Positions 18,211 through 28,268 are shown, numbered from the stretch's first letter. The stretch: 64,000 nucleotides of DNA from PALSA-555 sp963821325 (GCA_963821325.1 CAWGDC010000004.1:1-64000), one strand, 5' to 3'. A program made the numbers and translations. The notes: generated from the letters alone by a model not told the origin.

Positions 18211-19185
18211 GTGTCGAGCCCGTCGTCGCGCCGCTGGCGCCGGTGGTGTGGCCGCGGTGTCGCGGTCGCCGGCGTCGGCGCGCTCCTCGCCACCGCGATG
18301 ACGCTCAGCCCGGCCGCCGCGGCGAGCACGCACCCGACGTCCAGCGGGTGCACCCACCCCGGGCCCGCCGGCACCACCACGCAGTCCATCCCGTCCGGCT
18401 CCACCGTGCGCATGTACCGCCTCGCCGTCCCCGCGGGCACCGGGCCGTTCGGCCTCGTGCTGAACTTCCACGGCTTCGGCTCCAACGCCGTCGAGCAGGC
18501 CGTCTACAGCCAGCTCGAGCAGCGCGGCCCCGCGAGCGGCGACGTCGTGCTCACCCCCCAGGGCACCGGCGGCCAGGCCTTCTGGAACATCCTCCCGAAC
18601 CTCGCCACGCCCGACGATGTCGCCTACACCGGGCAGCTCATCGACCAGACCGAGCGCACCGAGTGCATCGACCCGACCCGCGTGTACTCGACCGGGATCT
18701 CGAATGGTGCCGGGCTCACGACGCTGCTCGGCTGCAGGCTCACGAGCCGGCTGGCGGCCATCGCGCCGGTGGCGGGCATCAACCTCGTCCCCGCCTGCCC
18801 GCGGGGGACCCCGATCCCGGTGCTCGCGTTCCACGGGACGGCAGACCCCGTCGTGCCGTACACCGGCGGGCAGCTGTCACCGGGCCTCGGCGGCCTGAAG
18901 ACCACCCGCGTCCCGACCGCGGTGGCGTCGTGGGCGACGCGTGACGGCTGCCGGCCCACCCCGGTGCGGGTCACGGTGGGGTCCGAGGTCACCGAGACCC
19001 GCTACGCAGGCTGTCGCGCCGGCACGCAGGTGATCCTCTACAGCATCCTCGGCGGGGGCCACACCTGGCCGGGCACGCCGTTCGACGTCCCGGGCCTCGG
19101 CGCCGTCACCCGCCAGATCAGCGCCACCGACCTGATGCTGCGCTTCTTCGCCCAGCACACCCGCCCGGGCGCGTCGAGCCGGTAG
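18211..19185 (+). CDS. Secreted polyhydroxybutyrate-depolymerase/feruloyl-esterase-like hydrolase
   Basis: GTG 18211 is preferred because it opens a basic, hydrophobic export signal (SSRRWRRWCGRGVAVAGVG ... AAAAS). The body is an alpha/beta hydrolase of the LpqC / PHB-depolymerase family: the oxyanion region LVLNFHGFGSNA, the nucleophile elbow GISNGAG near 18700-18720, an acidic residue in FHGTADPVVPY, and the histidine in GGGHTWPG. It would hydrolyse ester bonds of an extracellular substrate. Cysteine pairs (SGCTHP, TECIDP, LGCRL, PACPRG, DGCRPT, AGCRAG) suggest disulfides, fitting secretion. Substrate unknown. Confidence 0.8.
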   Translation: MSSPSSRRWRRWCGRGVAVAGVGALLATAMTLSPAAAASTHPTSSGCTHPGPAGTTTQSIPSGSTVRMYRLAVPAGTGPFGLVLNFHGFGSNAVEQAVYSQLEQRGPASGDVVLTPQGTGGQAFWNILPNLATPDDVAYTGQLIDQTERTECIDPTRVYSTGISNGAGLTTLLGCRLTSRLAAIAPVAGINLVPACPRGTPIPVLAFHGTADPVVPYTGGQLSPGLGGLKTTRVPTAVASWATRDGCRPTPVRVTVGSEVTETRYAGCRAGTQVILYSILGGGHTWPGTPFDVPGLGAVTRQISATDLMLRFFAQHTRPGASSR

Positions 19186-19197
19186 GGGCGACCGGCG

Positions 19198-20580
19198 TCA
19201 GCCGGCGTCGCCGATCCAGACCGTCTTGACGTTGCAGAACTCGCGGATCCCGTGGGCCGACAGCTCCCGGCCGTACCCCGAGTGCTTCACCCCGCCGAAC
19301 GGCAGCTCGGGGAACGACGTCGTCATCCCGTTCACGAACACCGCGCCGGCCTCGAGGCCCTCGACGCAGCGGCGCTGCTCGTCCGGGTCGGTCGTCCAGA
19401 CGTTCGAGCCCAGCCCGAAGTCGGTGTCGTTGGCGAGCGTGATCGCCGCGTCGAGGTCCTCGACGCGGTACAGCGCGGCGACCGGGCCGAACACCTCCTC
19501 GTGGTACATGCGCATCGTCGGCGTGACCCCGGTGATGACCGTCGGCGGGTAGTACCAGCCCGGCCCGTCGGGGCGCCGGCCGCCGCAGCGCACGACCGCG
19601 CCCTGCCGGGTGGCGTCCTCGACGAGCGCCTCGACGTCGGCGCGGCCCTGCTCGGTGGCGAGCGGCCCCACGTCGGTGGTCGGGTCCATCGGGTCGCCCA
19701 CGGTGAGGGCGGCCATCGCGTCGACGAAGTGGGCTTCGAACGCGTCGGCGACGCGGTCCTCGACGATGAACCGCTTCGCGGAGATGCAGCTCTGCCCGTT
19801 GTTCTGGCAGCGCGACGTCGTCGCGACCGCCGCGGCCCGCTCGAGCGGCGCGGACGCCAGCACCAGGAAGGCGTCGCTGCCGCCCAGCTCGAGCACGGTG
19901 GGCTTGATGACCGCTCCCGCCGCCGTCGCGACGGCGCGCCCCGCGGGCTCGCTGCCGGTCAGGGTGGCCGCCCGGACCCGCGGGTCGCGCAGCACCCCCT
20001 CGACCTGGTCGGAGCCGATCAGCAGTGTCTGGAACACGCCGGTGGGGAAGCCCGCCTCGGCGAACAGCCGCTCGAAGTACACGGCGGTGCGCGGCACGTT
20101 CGACGCGTGCTTCAACAGGCCCACGTTGCCGGCCATCAGCGCCGGGGCGGCGAAGCGCATGGCCTGCCACAACGGGAAGTTCCACGGCATCACCGCGAGC
20201 ACCGGGCCGAGCGGCTCGTAGGTGGCGTACGCGCGGGTCGCGCCGACCGAGGCGGCGTCGACCGGCTCGTCGGCCAGGAACGCCGCGGCGTGCTCGGCGT
20301 AGAAGCGGCACGCTCGCGCGCACTTCTCGACCTCGGCGCGTGCCGCGACGAGGGTCTTGCCCATCTCGGTCGTCATCATCGTGGCGACGTCGTCACGGTC
20401 GCGGTCGAGCAGGTCGGCGGCGGCGTGCAGCCAGCCGGCCCGCTCGTCGAGACGGGTGCGCCGGTAGTCGGCCGCGGCGCGGGCGGCGCGGGCCAGCCGC
20501 TCCTCGACGGCGGCGGGGGAGAGGGGCTCGATGGTCTCCTCGGTCTCGCCCGTCGCCGGGTTGATCACTGCGATCGGCAT
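19198..20580 (-). CDS. gabD: NAD(P)-dependent aldehyde dehydrogenase, succinate-semialdehyde type
   Basis: 460 aa, ATG 20580, complete. Family motifs are all present: cofactor-binding PWNFPLWQ, the catalytic Glu in LELGGSDAF and the nucleophilic Cys in NNGQSCISAKRF. The closest family is NADP-dependent succinate-semialdehyde dehydrogenase (GabD/Sad), which oxidises the semialdehyde to succinate, but substrate specificity is not fixed by what is visible. It is on the same strand as, and 64 bases downstream of, the amidohydrolase at 20645-21766. The two probably form a small catabolic operon, divergent from the DapA-like/gamma-glutamyltransferase operon. Confidence 0.8.
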   Translation of the reverse strand: MPIAVINPATGETEETIEPLSPAAVEERLARAARAAADYRRTRLDERAGWLHAAADLLDRDRDDVATMMTTEMGKTLVAARAEVEKCARACRFYAEHAAAFLADEPVDAASVGATRAYATYEPLGPVLAVMPWNFPLWQAMRFAAPALMAGNVGLLKHASNVPRTAVYFERLFAEAGFPTGVFQTLLIGSDQVEGVLRDPRVRAATLTGSEPAGRAVATAAGAVIKPTVLELGGSDAFLVLASAPLERAAAVATTSRCQNNGQSCISAKRFIVEDRVADAFEAHFVDAMAALTVGDPMDPTTDVGPLATEQGRADVEALVEDATRQGAVVRCGGRRPDGPGWYYPPTVITGVTPTMRMYHEEVFGPVAALYRVEDLDAAITLANDTDFGLGSNVWTTDPDEQRRCVEGLEAGAVFVNGMTTSFPELPFGGVKHSGYGRELSAHGIREFCNVKTVWIGDAG

Positions 20581-20644
20581 CGCCGCTCCTTGGCCTCTCG
20601 CACCACGCGTCGACGGCCGTCCCGCGGGCCGCGACGCGGGACGG

Positions 20645-21766
20645 CTACGGGGCGAACTGGTAGAGGCGCTGGGTGTTGCCGGCCAGGATGCGGTGCCGCT
20701 CGTCGGGGGGCACGCCGGCGAACGCCGCCTGGATGGTGCGCCACGACGACGGCCAGTCCGCGCTGATGTGGGGGTAGTCGCTCGACCACAGCAGCCGGTC
20801 GACGCCGACGTCCTCGCGGTGGTGGATCCCGAACGTGTCGGTCATGAAGCCGTAGTGGAAGTGCGCCTCGATGTACTCGCTCGGCGGCGCGGCGAGCCCG
20901 AAGCGGCTCACCGGGTCGAGGCGCCGGTAGTTGTTGTCGATCTGCTCCTTCGCGTACGGCACCCAGCCGGCGTCGACCTCGGCGAAGACGACGTCGAGGT
21001 CGGGGAAGCGGTCGAAGACCCCCGAGAAGATGAGATCGATCATCCGGTTCGGGGCGTCGAAGAACCGGCCGTACCCGGGGAGCTTGGCGCTGTGCGCCGC
21101 CGGCATCTGCAGCGACAGGCTCACGTGGATGCCGAGCGGCACCCGCCGGCCCGCGAGGCAGGCCCACACCGCGTCGTCGCCCGGCTCCAGGCGCAACGTG
21201 CCGTTCGGGTAGCAGCCCATGACGACGCCGCGCATCCCGGGACGGTCGAGGACGCGCTCGATCTCGGCGACGGCGGCGTCGGCGCCCCAGTTCGGGAGCA
21301 TGGCCAGGCCCCCGAAGCGGTCGGGGGCGTGGGCGACGAACTCGGAGAGCCAGTCGTTGTAGGCCCGCATCATCTCGGCGCGGTAGGCCGGGTCCGGGTT
21401 CGCGACGATGGCCTGCGCCAGGCGCGGGGTGGGGTAGAGCATCTCGGCGTCGACGCCGTCGCGTGCCATCTCACGTACCCGCGCCGCCGGGTCGTGACCA
21501 CCCGGTCGGATGTCCTCGAACCGCACCCAGGCGTGCATGGCCTCGGGGTCGAGGCCGGCGCAGGCGTTCATCCCGAAGTTGATCGGGTCCGTGACGCCCT
21601 CGATCACCCAGGCGTCACCGGCGTCGAAGCGCTCCATGCGCGGCGCGCGGTCGCGCATGGCCCGCGAGACGCGGGTGGTCCACAGGTCGGGGGGCTCGTT
21701 CACGTGGCTGTCGGCGGAGATCAGCCGGTAGCGCGGCGGCGCGGACAACGTCTGGGCCTCGGTCAC
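20645..21766 (-). CDS. Amidohydrolase-family (PF04909) metal-dependent hydrolase
   Basis: 373 aa, ATG 21766. The N-terminal metal motif is SADSHVNEP, and the conserved C-terminal WSSDYPHISADWP carries the second metal-binding Asp. Between them are TIM-barrel strands such as GVDAEMLYPT, GVVMGCYPNG and LDVVFAEVDAGW. This subfamily includes decarboxylases (amidohydrolase_2: gamma-resorcylate, aminocarboxymuconate type) and hydrolases. The reaction cannot be named. It is next to an aldehyde dehydrogenase and opposite a DapA-like enzyme, so a role in breakdown of an aromatic or amino-acid-derived compound is inferred. Confidence 0.75.
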   Translation of the reverse strand: MTEAQTLSAPPRYRLISADSHVNEPPDLWTTRVSRAMRDRAPRMERFDAGDAWVIEGVTDPINFGMNACAGLDPEAMHAWVRFEDIRPGGHDPAARVREMARDGVDAEMLYPTPRLAQAIVANPDPAYRAEMMRAYNDWLSEFVAHAPDRFGGLAMLPNWGADAAVAEIERVLDRPGMRGVVMGCYPNGTLRLEPGDDAVWACLAGRRVPLGIHVSLSLQMPAAHSAKLPGYGRFFDAPNRMIDLIFSGVFDRFPDLDVVFAEVDAGWVPYAKEQIDNNYRRLDPVSRFGLAAPPSEYIEAHFHYGFMTDTFGIHHREDVGVDRLLWSSDYPHISADWPSSWRTIQAAFAGVPPDERHRILAGNTQRLYQFAP

Positions 21767-21827
21767 GACGCGGCGATGTTAGGCGCTTCCTAGACTCCGG
21801 CTGCTCCCGGACACGGCAGGAGGGCCC

Positions 21828-22746
21828 GTGGGCGCGAGCCCCTACAGCACCTTCGTGGTGAGCATCACCCCGTTCCGGGCCGACGGGACACTCGACGAGG
21901 ACGGGCTGCGTCACCACCTGGCGCGCCAACGCGACGCGGGGGTCGGCGTCTACCTCGCGGGCAGCGGCAGCGGCGAGGGGTACGCGCTCGACGAGGCCGA
22001 GACCCGCCGCGTCCTCGAGCTCGGCGTCGAGGAGCTCGCCGGGCACGTCCCGGTCCGGGCGATGGGCGTCGAGCCGCGCACCGCCGACGAGGCGATCGGG
22101 CGCGCCCAGGTCGCCGCGGCCGCGGGCGTCGACGCGTTCCAGCTGTACTCCCTCGACCAGGGGCACGGGAACCGGCCCAGCCCGGCGGAGCTCGAGCGGT
22201 ACGTGCGCACCGTGCTCGACGCCGTCGACCTCCCCGTGGTGCTGTCCACCCACCAGAGCGTCGGCTACCTCCTCCCCGTCGAGTTGGTCGCCTCCGTCCT
22301 CGACCGCGACGACCACGTCATCGGCGTGAACTGCTCCACCGCCGACGTCACCTACCTGCTCCGCGTCGTCGAGGCGGTCGACGGGCGGGCCGACGTGCAC
22401 GTCGGCGGCCCGCTCCACGCGCTCACCGTGCTCGGCCTCGGCGGGCAGGGGTTCCTCAGCTCCGACGCCAACCTCGCGCCGCGGCTCTGCGCCCAGGTCA
22501 TCGACCACGCCCACCACGGCGACCTGCCGGCGCTGCAGCACGCGTACCGGGAGCTCATGCGCCTCTACGCCGTCACCCGCGACCTCGGCGGGATCACCGC
22601 GACGAAAGCCGCGCTCGACCTGCTCGGCCTCCCCGGCGGGCCGCCGCGGCCACCCCGCGCTGGCCGCCGACGCGGCCACCCGCGCCGCCGTGCAGCGACG
22701 CCTCCTGGACGAGCTCGCCTGGCCTGCCGTCGAAGGGCTGCGGTGA
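21828..22746 (+). CDS. Dihydrodipicolinate-synthase-family protein lacking the Schiff-base lysine
   Basis: About 305 aa after correcting one frame change near 22645; the end PAVEGLR-TGA overlaps the next start (GTGA). The DapA/NanA-type barrel is clear: STFVVSITPFRADGTLDEDGL, AGSGSGEGYALDEAE, AGVDAFQLYSLDQGHGN and ITATKAALDLLGLP. Family members form a Schiff base with a Lys in GIK(E/D)xS. Here that position reads VIGVNCSTADVTYL, so Lys is replaced by Asn, and the usual Tyr motif (YNxP) reads LSTHQSVG. A normal aldolase or synthase reaction is therefore unlikely. It is probably co-transcribed with the gamma-glutamyltransferase. Confidence 0.75.
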
Positions 22747-24309
22747 GCCCCCGCGACGCGCGGCGCTTCCCGCGCGTGGCGGTCGCGACGCCGCACCACC
22801 TCGCGTCCGCCACCGGGCTCGCGGTCCTCGCGGCAGGGGGGCAACGCGATGGACGCGGTCCTCGCCGCCAACCTGACCCTCGGCGTCGTCGCCCCCTACC
22901 TCTGCGGCTACGGCGGCGACCTCTTCGCCATCGTGTGGGACGGCCGCCTCACCGGCTACCTCGGCTCCGGACGCTCACCGGCCGCCGCGACCGTCGCGCA
23001 GGTCGCGGCGCGCAGCGGCGGCGAGCACATGCCGGTCCTCGGACCCGACACGGTGACCGTCCCCGGAGCCATCGCCGGCTGGTTCGACCTCCTCGCCGCG
23101 CTGGGGCACCCGCGACTTCGCGACGCTCGCCACGGACGCCATGACCTACGCGCGCGACGGGTTCGCCGTCAGCACGGCCGCGGCGCGCGCCTTCGACGAC
23201 GGGCGGCGCATGTACCCCGCCGCCAACCCGTGGCATCACGCCTGGCACGACGTGTACGGCGACGTGGCCGCCGGCACGTGGCTGCGCCAACCCGCGCTGG
23301 CCCGCACGATCGAGACGCTCGCGGCCGACGGGCCCGACGCCTACTACCGCGGGCCGATCGGCGACGGGATCGTCGCCACCCTCGGCGAGCACGGCGCCGC
23401 GATGGCCGCCGACGATCTCGCCGGCCACGCCGGGGAGTGGGTCGACCCGCTCCACGCCGCGTACCGCGACGTCGACGTCGTCGAGCTGCCCCCACCCACC
23501 CAGGGGTCACGCCCCTCGAGGCGCTGCGCCTCCTCGACGGGACGCCCCTCCCACCCGACGGGCCCGCGCGCCAGCACCTCCTCATCGAGGCGCTGAAGCT
23601 CGCCCTGTCCGACCGGGACCGCTGGGTGAGCGATCCGGCGGCCATGCCCCATCCGGCCGACCGCCTCCTCGACGAGGCCTACGTCGCGTCGCGTCGCGCC
23701 GACCTGCGCGCCGACACCGCCGGGCGCCCCGCACCCGGCGTGCCCCAGCCCGGCGGCACCGCCTACCTGTGCGCCGCCGACCACGACGGGCTCCTCGTCA
23801 GCCTCATCCAGTCGAACTTCTTGCACTTCGGGGCCGGCGTCCACGTCCCCGCCTGGGGGGTCAACCTCAACAACCGCGGGTTCTCGTTCTCCCTCGACCC
23901 GACGCGCGTCAACGGCTTCGCGCCCGCCAAACGCCCCCTCCACACCCTCATCCCCGCGATGGCCCTCCGCGACGGACGCCCGAGCCTCGTCTTCGGGAGC
24001 ATGGGCGGCGACGCGCAGCCCGGCGTGCACGTCCAGCTGCTCGCCCACCTCGTCGACGACCACGCCGACCCCGCGGCCGCGCTCGCCGCACCCCGCTGGC
24101 GCGTCGACCCCGGCCGCTGGCGCGTCCACGCCGAGTCCCGGTTCGGGGCGCCGTTCGCCGACGCGCTGCGCGCCCTCGGTCACCGCGTCGTCGACGCGCC
24201 CGCGTACGACCCCGACATGGGCCACGCGCACGTCATCCGCGTCGACCACGACGGCGGCTACACCGCCGCGGCCGATCCCCGCTCCGAAGGGCTGGCCCTC
24301 GGCCGGTGA
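22743..24309 (+). CDS. Gamma-glutamyltransferase-family (Ntn hydrolase) protein, frameshifted
   Basis: GTG 22743 overlaps the preceding stop. Three frame changes are needed (near 22840 in a G run, near 23105 and near 23505). The parts read as one GGT-family protein of about 520 aa: AVATPHHLASATGLAVL, AMDAVLAANLTLGVV, GYGGDLFAIVWDG, then HPADRLLDEAYVASRRA, the probable autoprocessing Thr in PGGTAYLCAADHDGLLVS, and FGSMGGDAQPGVHVQLLAHL. GGT enzymes cleave gamma-glutamyl bonds (glutathione, capsule, modified peptides). No signal peptide is seen, suggesting a cytoplasmic form such as the acylase-like GGT clade. The substrate is probably linked to the adjacent DapA-like protein. Confidence 0.8.
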
Positions 24310-24388
24310 CGCGGTCGCGGGCAGCGCCGCCCGCACCCGGCCCGCGGCCACGGTCAAGGGTGCACGGCGCCCCGGTTACGCTGCGAAC

Positions 24389-25278
24389 ATGAACGCCGAC
24401 ACGGTGCAGGACGTGCGCGACGACGTTGGCCGCACACGACTACCTCGCCGACACCGGGCTGGCCACCGCGGTGTTCCTCGCCGTCACCTTGCAACGACCC
24501 CTGCTCCTCGAAGGGGAGGCGGGCGTCGGGAAGACCGAGTTGGCGAAGGTGCTCGCCGACTGGACCGGCGGGGAGCTGGTGCGGCTGCAGTGCTACGAGG
24601 GCATCGACGCCGCGCAGGCCGTGTACGAGTGGGACTACTCCCGCCAGCTGCTGCACCTCCGCGCCCAAGAGGCACGCGGCGAGGCACCCCGCGAGGACGA
24701 GCTCTACTCCGAGCAGTTCCTCGTGCGACGGCCGCTGCTGCGCGCCATCGCCACGAACGGCACGGTCCCGCCGGTGCTCCTCGTCGACGAGGTGGACCGG
24801 GCCGACGACGAGTTCGAGGCGTTCCTCCTCGAGATCCTCGCCGACTACACGATCACCGTCCCCGAGCTCGGCACCTTCCGAGCCGAACGGCCACCGATCG
24901 TGATCGTCACCTCGAACCGCACCCGGGACGTCCACGACGCGCTCGAAGCGCCGCTGCCTCTACCACTGGATCGACCATCCGGACTTCGAGCGGGAGCTCG
25001 CCATCCTGCGGGTCCGCGGCCCCGAGGTCAGCGAGGCGCTCGCCCGACAGATCGCCGCGGCCGTCGCCGCGCTGCGCGACCTGGACCTGTACAAGCCGCC
25101 CGGGGTCGCCGAGACCATCGACTGGGCGCAGGCCGTCGCCGCGCTCGGCGCCGACACGCTCGACGAGGCGACGGTCGACGTCACGCTCGGCACCGTCGTG
25201 AAGTACCGGGAAGATCAGCAGCGGGTCCGCGCCCACGGCGTCGACGCGCTCGCCGCGGCCGGCGCCCGCGATGGCTGA
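24389..25278 (+). CDS. MoxR/CoxD-type AAA+ ATPase, frameshifted
   Basis: ATG 24389. A frame change near 24426 and one near 24955 are needed. Walker A is LEGEAGVGKTELAK, Walker B is PPVLLVDEVDRADDEFE, sensor-like IVIVTSNRTRDVHDALE, and the lid region is YHWIDHPDFERELAILRVRGP. The length of about 295 aa and the pairing with a VWA protein are typical of CoxD/MoxR chaperone ATPases that mature the Mo-Cu site of CO dehydrogenase-type hydroxylases. The stop at 25276-25278 overlaps the start of the VWA gene. Confidence 0.85.
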
Positions 25279-26387
25279 CGACCCGGACCGTCTCGTCGTC
25301 GCGTTCGCCCGCCTGGCGCGACGCCTCGGCCTGGACGTCCCCGTCGGGCGCGACCGTGACGCTCGGGAAGGCCTGGGCCGCGGTGGGCCTCGGCTCCCGC
25401 GACGCCTGCTACTGGGCCGGCCGGGTCGTGCTGCTCCGCCGCCCTGAGGACGCCGCCCTCTACGACCAGGCTTTCGACGCCTTCTGGGACGGGACCGGCG
25501 TGGCGCGCGCGCCCGTGCCGCCGGTCACGGTCAGCGTCGCGACGGACACCGACGTCGACCCCGACGCGGACCCCGACGCGGACCCCACCGGGGACGGCGA
25601 CGACCTGGCGGTGCGCGTGCGGTGGAGCCCCGCCGAGCAGCTGCGCACCCGCGACTTCGCGGCCTGCAGCCCCGCCGAGCTCGACGAGGCGCACCGGCTC
25701 ATCGCCGACCTGCGCCTGGTGGCCGCCCGGCGACGCTCGCGTCGGCGCCGCCCCACCCGCCGGGGCCGGGGCCGCCCCGACCTCCGGCGCACGGTGCGCC
25801 GATCCTTGCGAGCCGACGGTGAGCCGATCCGGCCGGGCGTTCACCGCGCCCAGCGACCGGCCGCGGCGCGTGGTGCTGCTCTGCGACGTGAGCGGCTCCA
25901 TGGAGCCGTACGCCCGGGCGCTGGTCCGGTTCCTCCATGCCGCGGTGGTCGGCGGCGCCCGCGTCGAGGCGTTCGCGCTCGGCACGCGGCTCACCCGGCT
26001 CACCCGCGAGCTGTCCTCCCGCGACCCCGACGAGGCGCTCGCCGCCGCGGCGCGACGGGTGACGGACTGGTCCGGCGGCACGCGGCTCGGGGAGGGGCTC
26101 CGCGCCTTCAACGACCGGTGGGGGGTCGCGCGGCCTGGCGCGGGGCGCGACGGTCGTGATCCTCTCCGACGGCTGGGACCGGGGCGACCCCGAGCTGCTC
26201 GACGCGGCAGATGCGGCGGCTGCGCCGGGTGGCGCACCGTGTCGTGTGGGTGAACCCGTTGAAGGCGACGGACGACTACGCGCCGCTCGCGCGGGGCATG
26301 GCGGCCGCGCTGCCCCACGTCGACGAGTTCGTCACCGGCCACTCCGTCGCCGCGCTCGACGACCTCGTCACCGTCCTGGCCCGCTGA
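25271..26387 (+). CDS. VWA-domain protein of CoxE type, frameshifted
   Basis: ATG 25271 overlaps the MoxR-type stop. About four frame changes (near 25350, 25830, 26140 and 26210) join one CoxE-like protein. An N-terminal helical part and an Asp-rich linker (DTDVDPDADPDADP) precede a basic segment (RRRSRRRRPTRRGRGR). The VWA domain has an intact MIDAS: DVSGSM near 25888-25905, the Thr in SGGTRLGEGL and the Asp in LSDGWDRGD. MoxR plus VWA pairs act as metal-insertion or assembly chaperones. It is directly followed by XdhC-type genes, so a molybdenum hydroxylase client is inferred. Confidence 0.8.
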
Positions 26388-26704
26388 TGCGCGAGCTCCT
26401 CGACGTCATCGACGACTGGCGGCAGGCCGGGCGTCGCGTCGCGCTCGCCCGCGTCGTCGGGCTCGACGGGTCGGGGCCCCGCGACCCGGGCGCGGCCATG
26501 GCCGTGAGCGACGCGGGCGACGTCGCCGGTTCCGTGTCGGGCGGCTGCGTCGAGGGGGCCGTGGTGACCGAGGCGCTCGCCGTGCTCGCGGGGGAGCGGC
26601 CGCGGGGGGTCGTGACGTTCGGCTACTCCGACGACGACGCGTTCGCCGTGGGGCTCACCTGCGGTGGGACGATCCACGTGTACGTCGAGCCCCTGGACTG
26701 GTGA
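26387..26704 (+). CDS. XdhC/CoxF N-terminal-domain protein
   Basis: 105 aa; ATG 26387 shares one base with the preceding TGA. It contains the XdhC_CoxI motif GSGPRDPGAAMAVSDAGD..GSVSGGCVEGAVV and ends LTCGGTIHVYVEPLDW. XdhC proteins bind molybdenum cofactor and assist its sulfuration and insertion into xanthine-dehydrogenase-family enzymes. The Rossmann half is encoded by the next gene, with a GTGA overlap, so the usual two-domain protein is split here. Confidence 0.8.
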   Translation: MRELLDVIDDWRQAGRRVALARVVGLDGSGPRDPGAAMAVSDAGDVAGSVSGGCVEGAVVTEALAVLAGERPRGVVTFGYSDDDAFAVGLTCGGTIHVYVEPLDW

Positions 26705-27496
26705 GCAGCCCGACCCCCGTCTTCGACGTGCTGCGCGACGCGCTCCGGGCCGACCAGCCGGTCGCGCTCGCGACGGTCACCGACGGTCTCGGCGTCGGCG
26801 CCAAGCTCCTGGTCCGGCCCGACGGCGCGTCGGCGGGCACGCTCGGCACCGCCGACCTCGACCGGGTGGTCGCGCCGCGACGCGCTCGGCGCCCTCGCCG
26901 CCGGCACCACCGTCACCCGCCACTACGGACCACACGGCGAGGCCCGCGAGTCCGACGTCACCGTGTTCATCGAGGCGTTCGCGCCGCCACCCCGCATGAT
27001 CATCTTCGGGGCCGTCGACTTCACGGCCGCGCTGGCCCGCACCGCGAAGCTGCTCGGTTACCACGTCACCGTGTGCGACGCCCGCGCCGTGTTCGCCACC
27101 CGCGCGCGGTTCCCGATGGCCGACGAGGTGGTGTGCGCCTGGCCCGACCGCTTCCTGGCCGAGGACGCGGGGAGGCTCGGAGCCCGCGACGCGGTGTGCG
27201 TCCTGACCCACGACGCCAAGTTCGACGTCCCCGCCCTCGTCGCCGCGCTCGGCACCGACGTCGGCTACCTCGGCGCCATGGGCAGTCGCCGCACGCACGC
27301 CCAACGGGTCGCGCGGCTCCGGGACGCCGGCGTCGACGACGTCGGGCTCGCCCGGATCCACGCGCCGATCGGCCTCGACCTCGGCGCGCGCAGCCCCGAG
27401 GAGACCGCGATCGCGATCTGCGCGGAGATCATCGCCCAGCGGACCGGCCGGGCCGCGCCGTCGCTGCGCGACGCCGACGGCCCCATCCACGGATGA
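26701..27496 (+). CDS. XdhC-family protein with Rossmann domain, frameshifted once
   Basis: GTG 26701. The first 60 residues resemble another XdhC N-terminal piece (RADQPVALATVTDGLGVGAKLLV). One frame change near 26878 leads into ALGALAAGTTVTRHYGP and the Rossmann domain: PPRMIIFGAVDFTAALARTA, GYHVTVCDARAVFATRARFP and GAMGSRRTHAQRVARL with RIHAPIGLDLGARSPEETA. It is the C-terminal partner of the preceding protein in molybdenum-cofactor delivery. The genomic partner (large, medium and small hydroxylase subunits) is not in the window. Confidence 0.8.
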
Positions 27497-27530
27497 CGTC
27501 CCGTCGGGTGGGCGTCGAGAGGAGCCGAGC

Positions 27531-28268
27531 ATGGACCTAGCCCTGGACGGCCGGCGCGCCGCGGTGGCCGCCGGGTCCCGCGGTCTCGGACGGGCCTGCG
27601 CGGCCGCGCTGGCCGCTGAGGGGGCGCGGGTCGCGATCTGCGGCCGGGACGCCGCGGCGGTCGAGGCCGCCGCCGCGGCCGACGGGCTCGTGCCGATCGT
27701 CGCCGACGTGTCGAGCCCCGAGGGTGCGACCGGGTTCGTCCGCGACGCCCGCGACGCGCTGGGTGGCGTCGACATCCTCGTCGCGAACGCCGGCGGGCCG
27801 CCCCCGGGCACGTTCGCGCAGATCACCGACCCCCAGCAGTACGTCGACGCGTTCGCGCTGAACGCGCTCTCGACCATCGCGATGTGCCTCGGCACGGTGC
27901 CGGCCATGCAGGCCCAGCGCTGGGGTCGGGTCGTCGCCATCACCTCGATCGCCGTCCGCCAGCCCATCCCCACGCTGATCCTCTCCAACACCGCCCGGGC
28001 GGGCGTCACCGGCTTCCTGAAGACCCTGGCCCGCGAGGTCGCGGGCGACGGGGTCACGGTGAACTCGCTGCAACCCGGGCTGCACGACACCGACCGGATC
28101 CGGGCCCTCGGCGGCGGGGCCGACGTCGCCGCCGGGATCCCCGCCGGGCAGCTCGGCCAGCCCGCCGACTTCGGGGCGATCTGCGCGTTCCTGTGCTCAC
28201 CGCACGCCGGGTTCCTCACCGGCGCGGCGATCCCGGTGGACGGCGGCGCCGACGCCGGGCTGCAGTAG
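27531..28268 (+). CDS. Short-chain dehydrogenase/reductase with atypical active site
   Basis: 245 aa, ATG 27531 preceded by GAGAGGAG. The cofactor motif is AAGSRGLGRACA, with NAG in VANAGGPP. The usual catalytic Ser is in ITSIAV, but the Tyr-x-x-x-Lys is replaced by LILSNTARAGV, i.e. no Tyr and Arg for Lys. This variant occurs in a recognised subset of FabG-like SDRs whose reaction is unclear. The C-terminus ends IPVDGGADAGLQ. It is complete and probably in the same transcriptional unit as the XdhC genes. Confidence 0.8.
   Translation: MDLALDGRRAAVAAGSRGLGRACAAALAAEGARVAICGRDAAAVEAAAAADGLVPIVADVSSPEGATGFVRDARDALGGVDILVANAGGPPPGTFAQITDPQQYVDAFALNALSTIAMCLGTVPAMQAQRWGRVVAITSIAVRQPIPTLILSNTARAGVTGFLKTLAREVAGDGVTVNSLQPGLHDTDRIRALGGGADVAAGIPAGQLGQPADFGAICAFLCSPHAGFLTGAAIPVDGGADAGLQ

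Noticed and set aside
19252..20766. Long plus-strand open frame (504 aa) opposite the aldehyde dehydrogenase
   Set aside because: It is the antisense of a complete, motif-bearing ALDH gene; its sequence is Arg/Gly-rich without family features. High GC makes such shadows common here.
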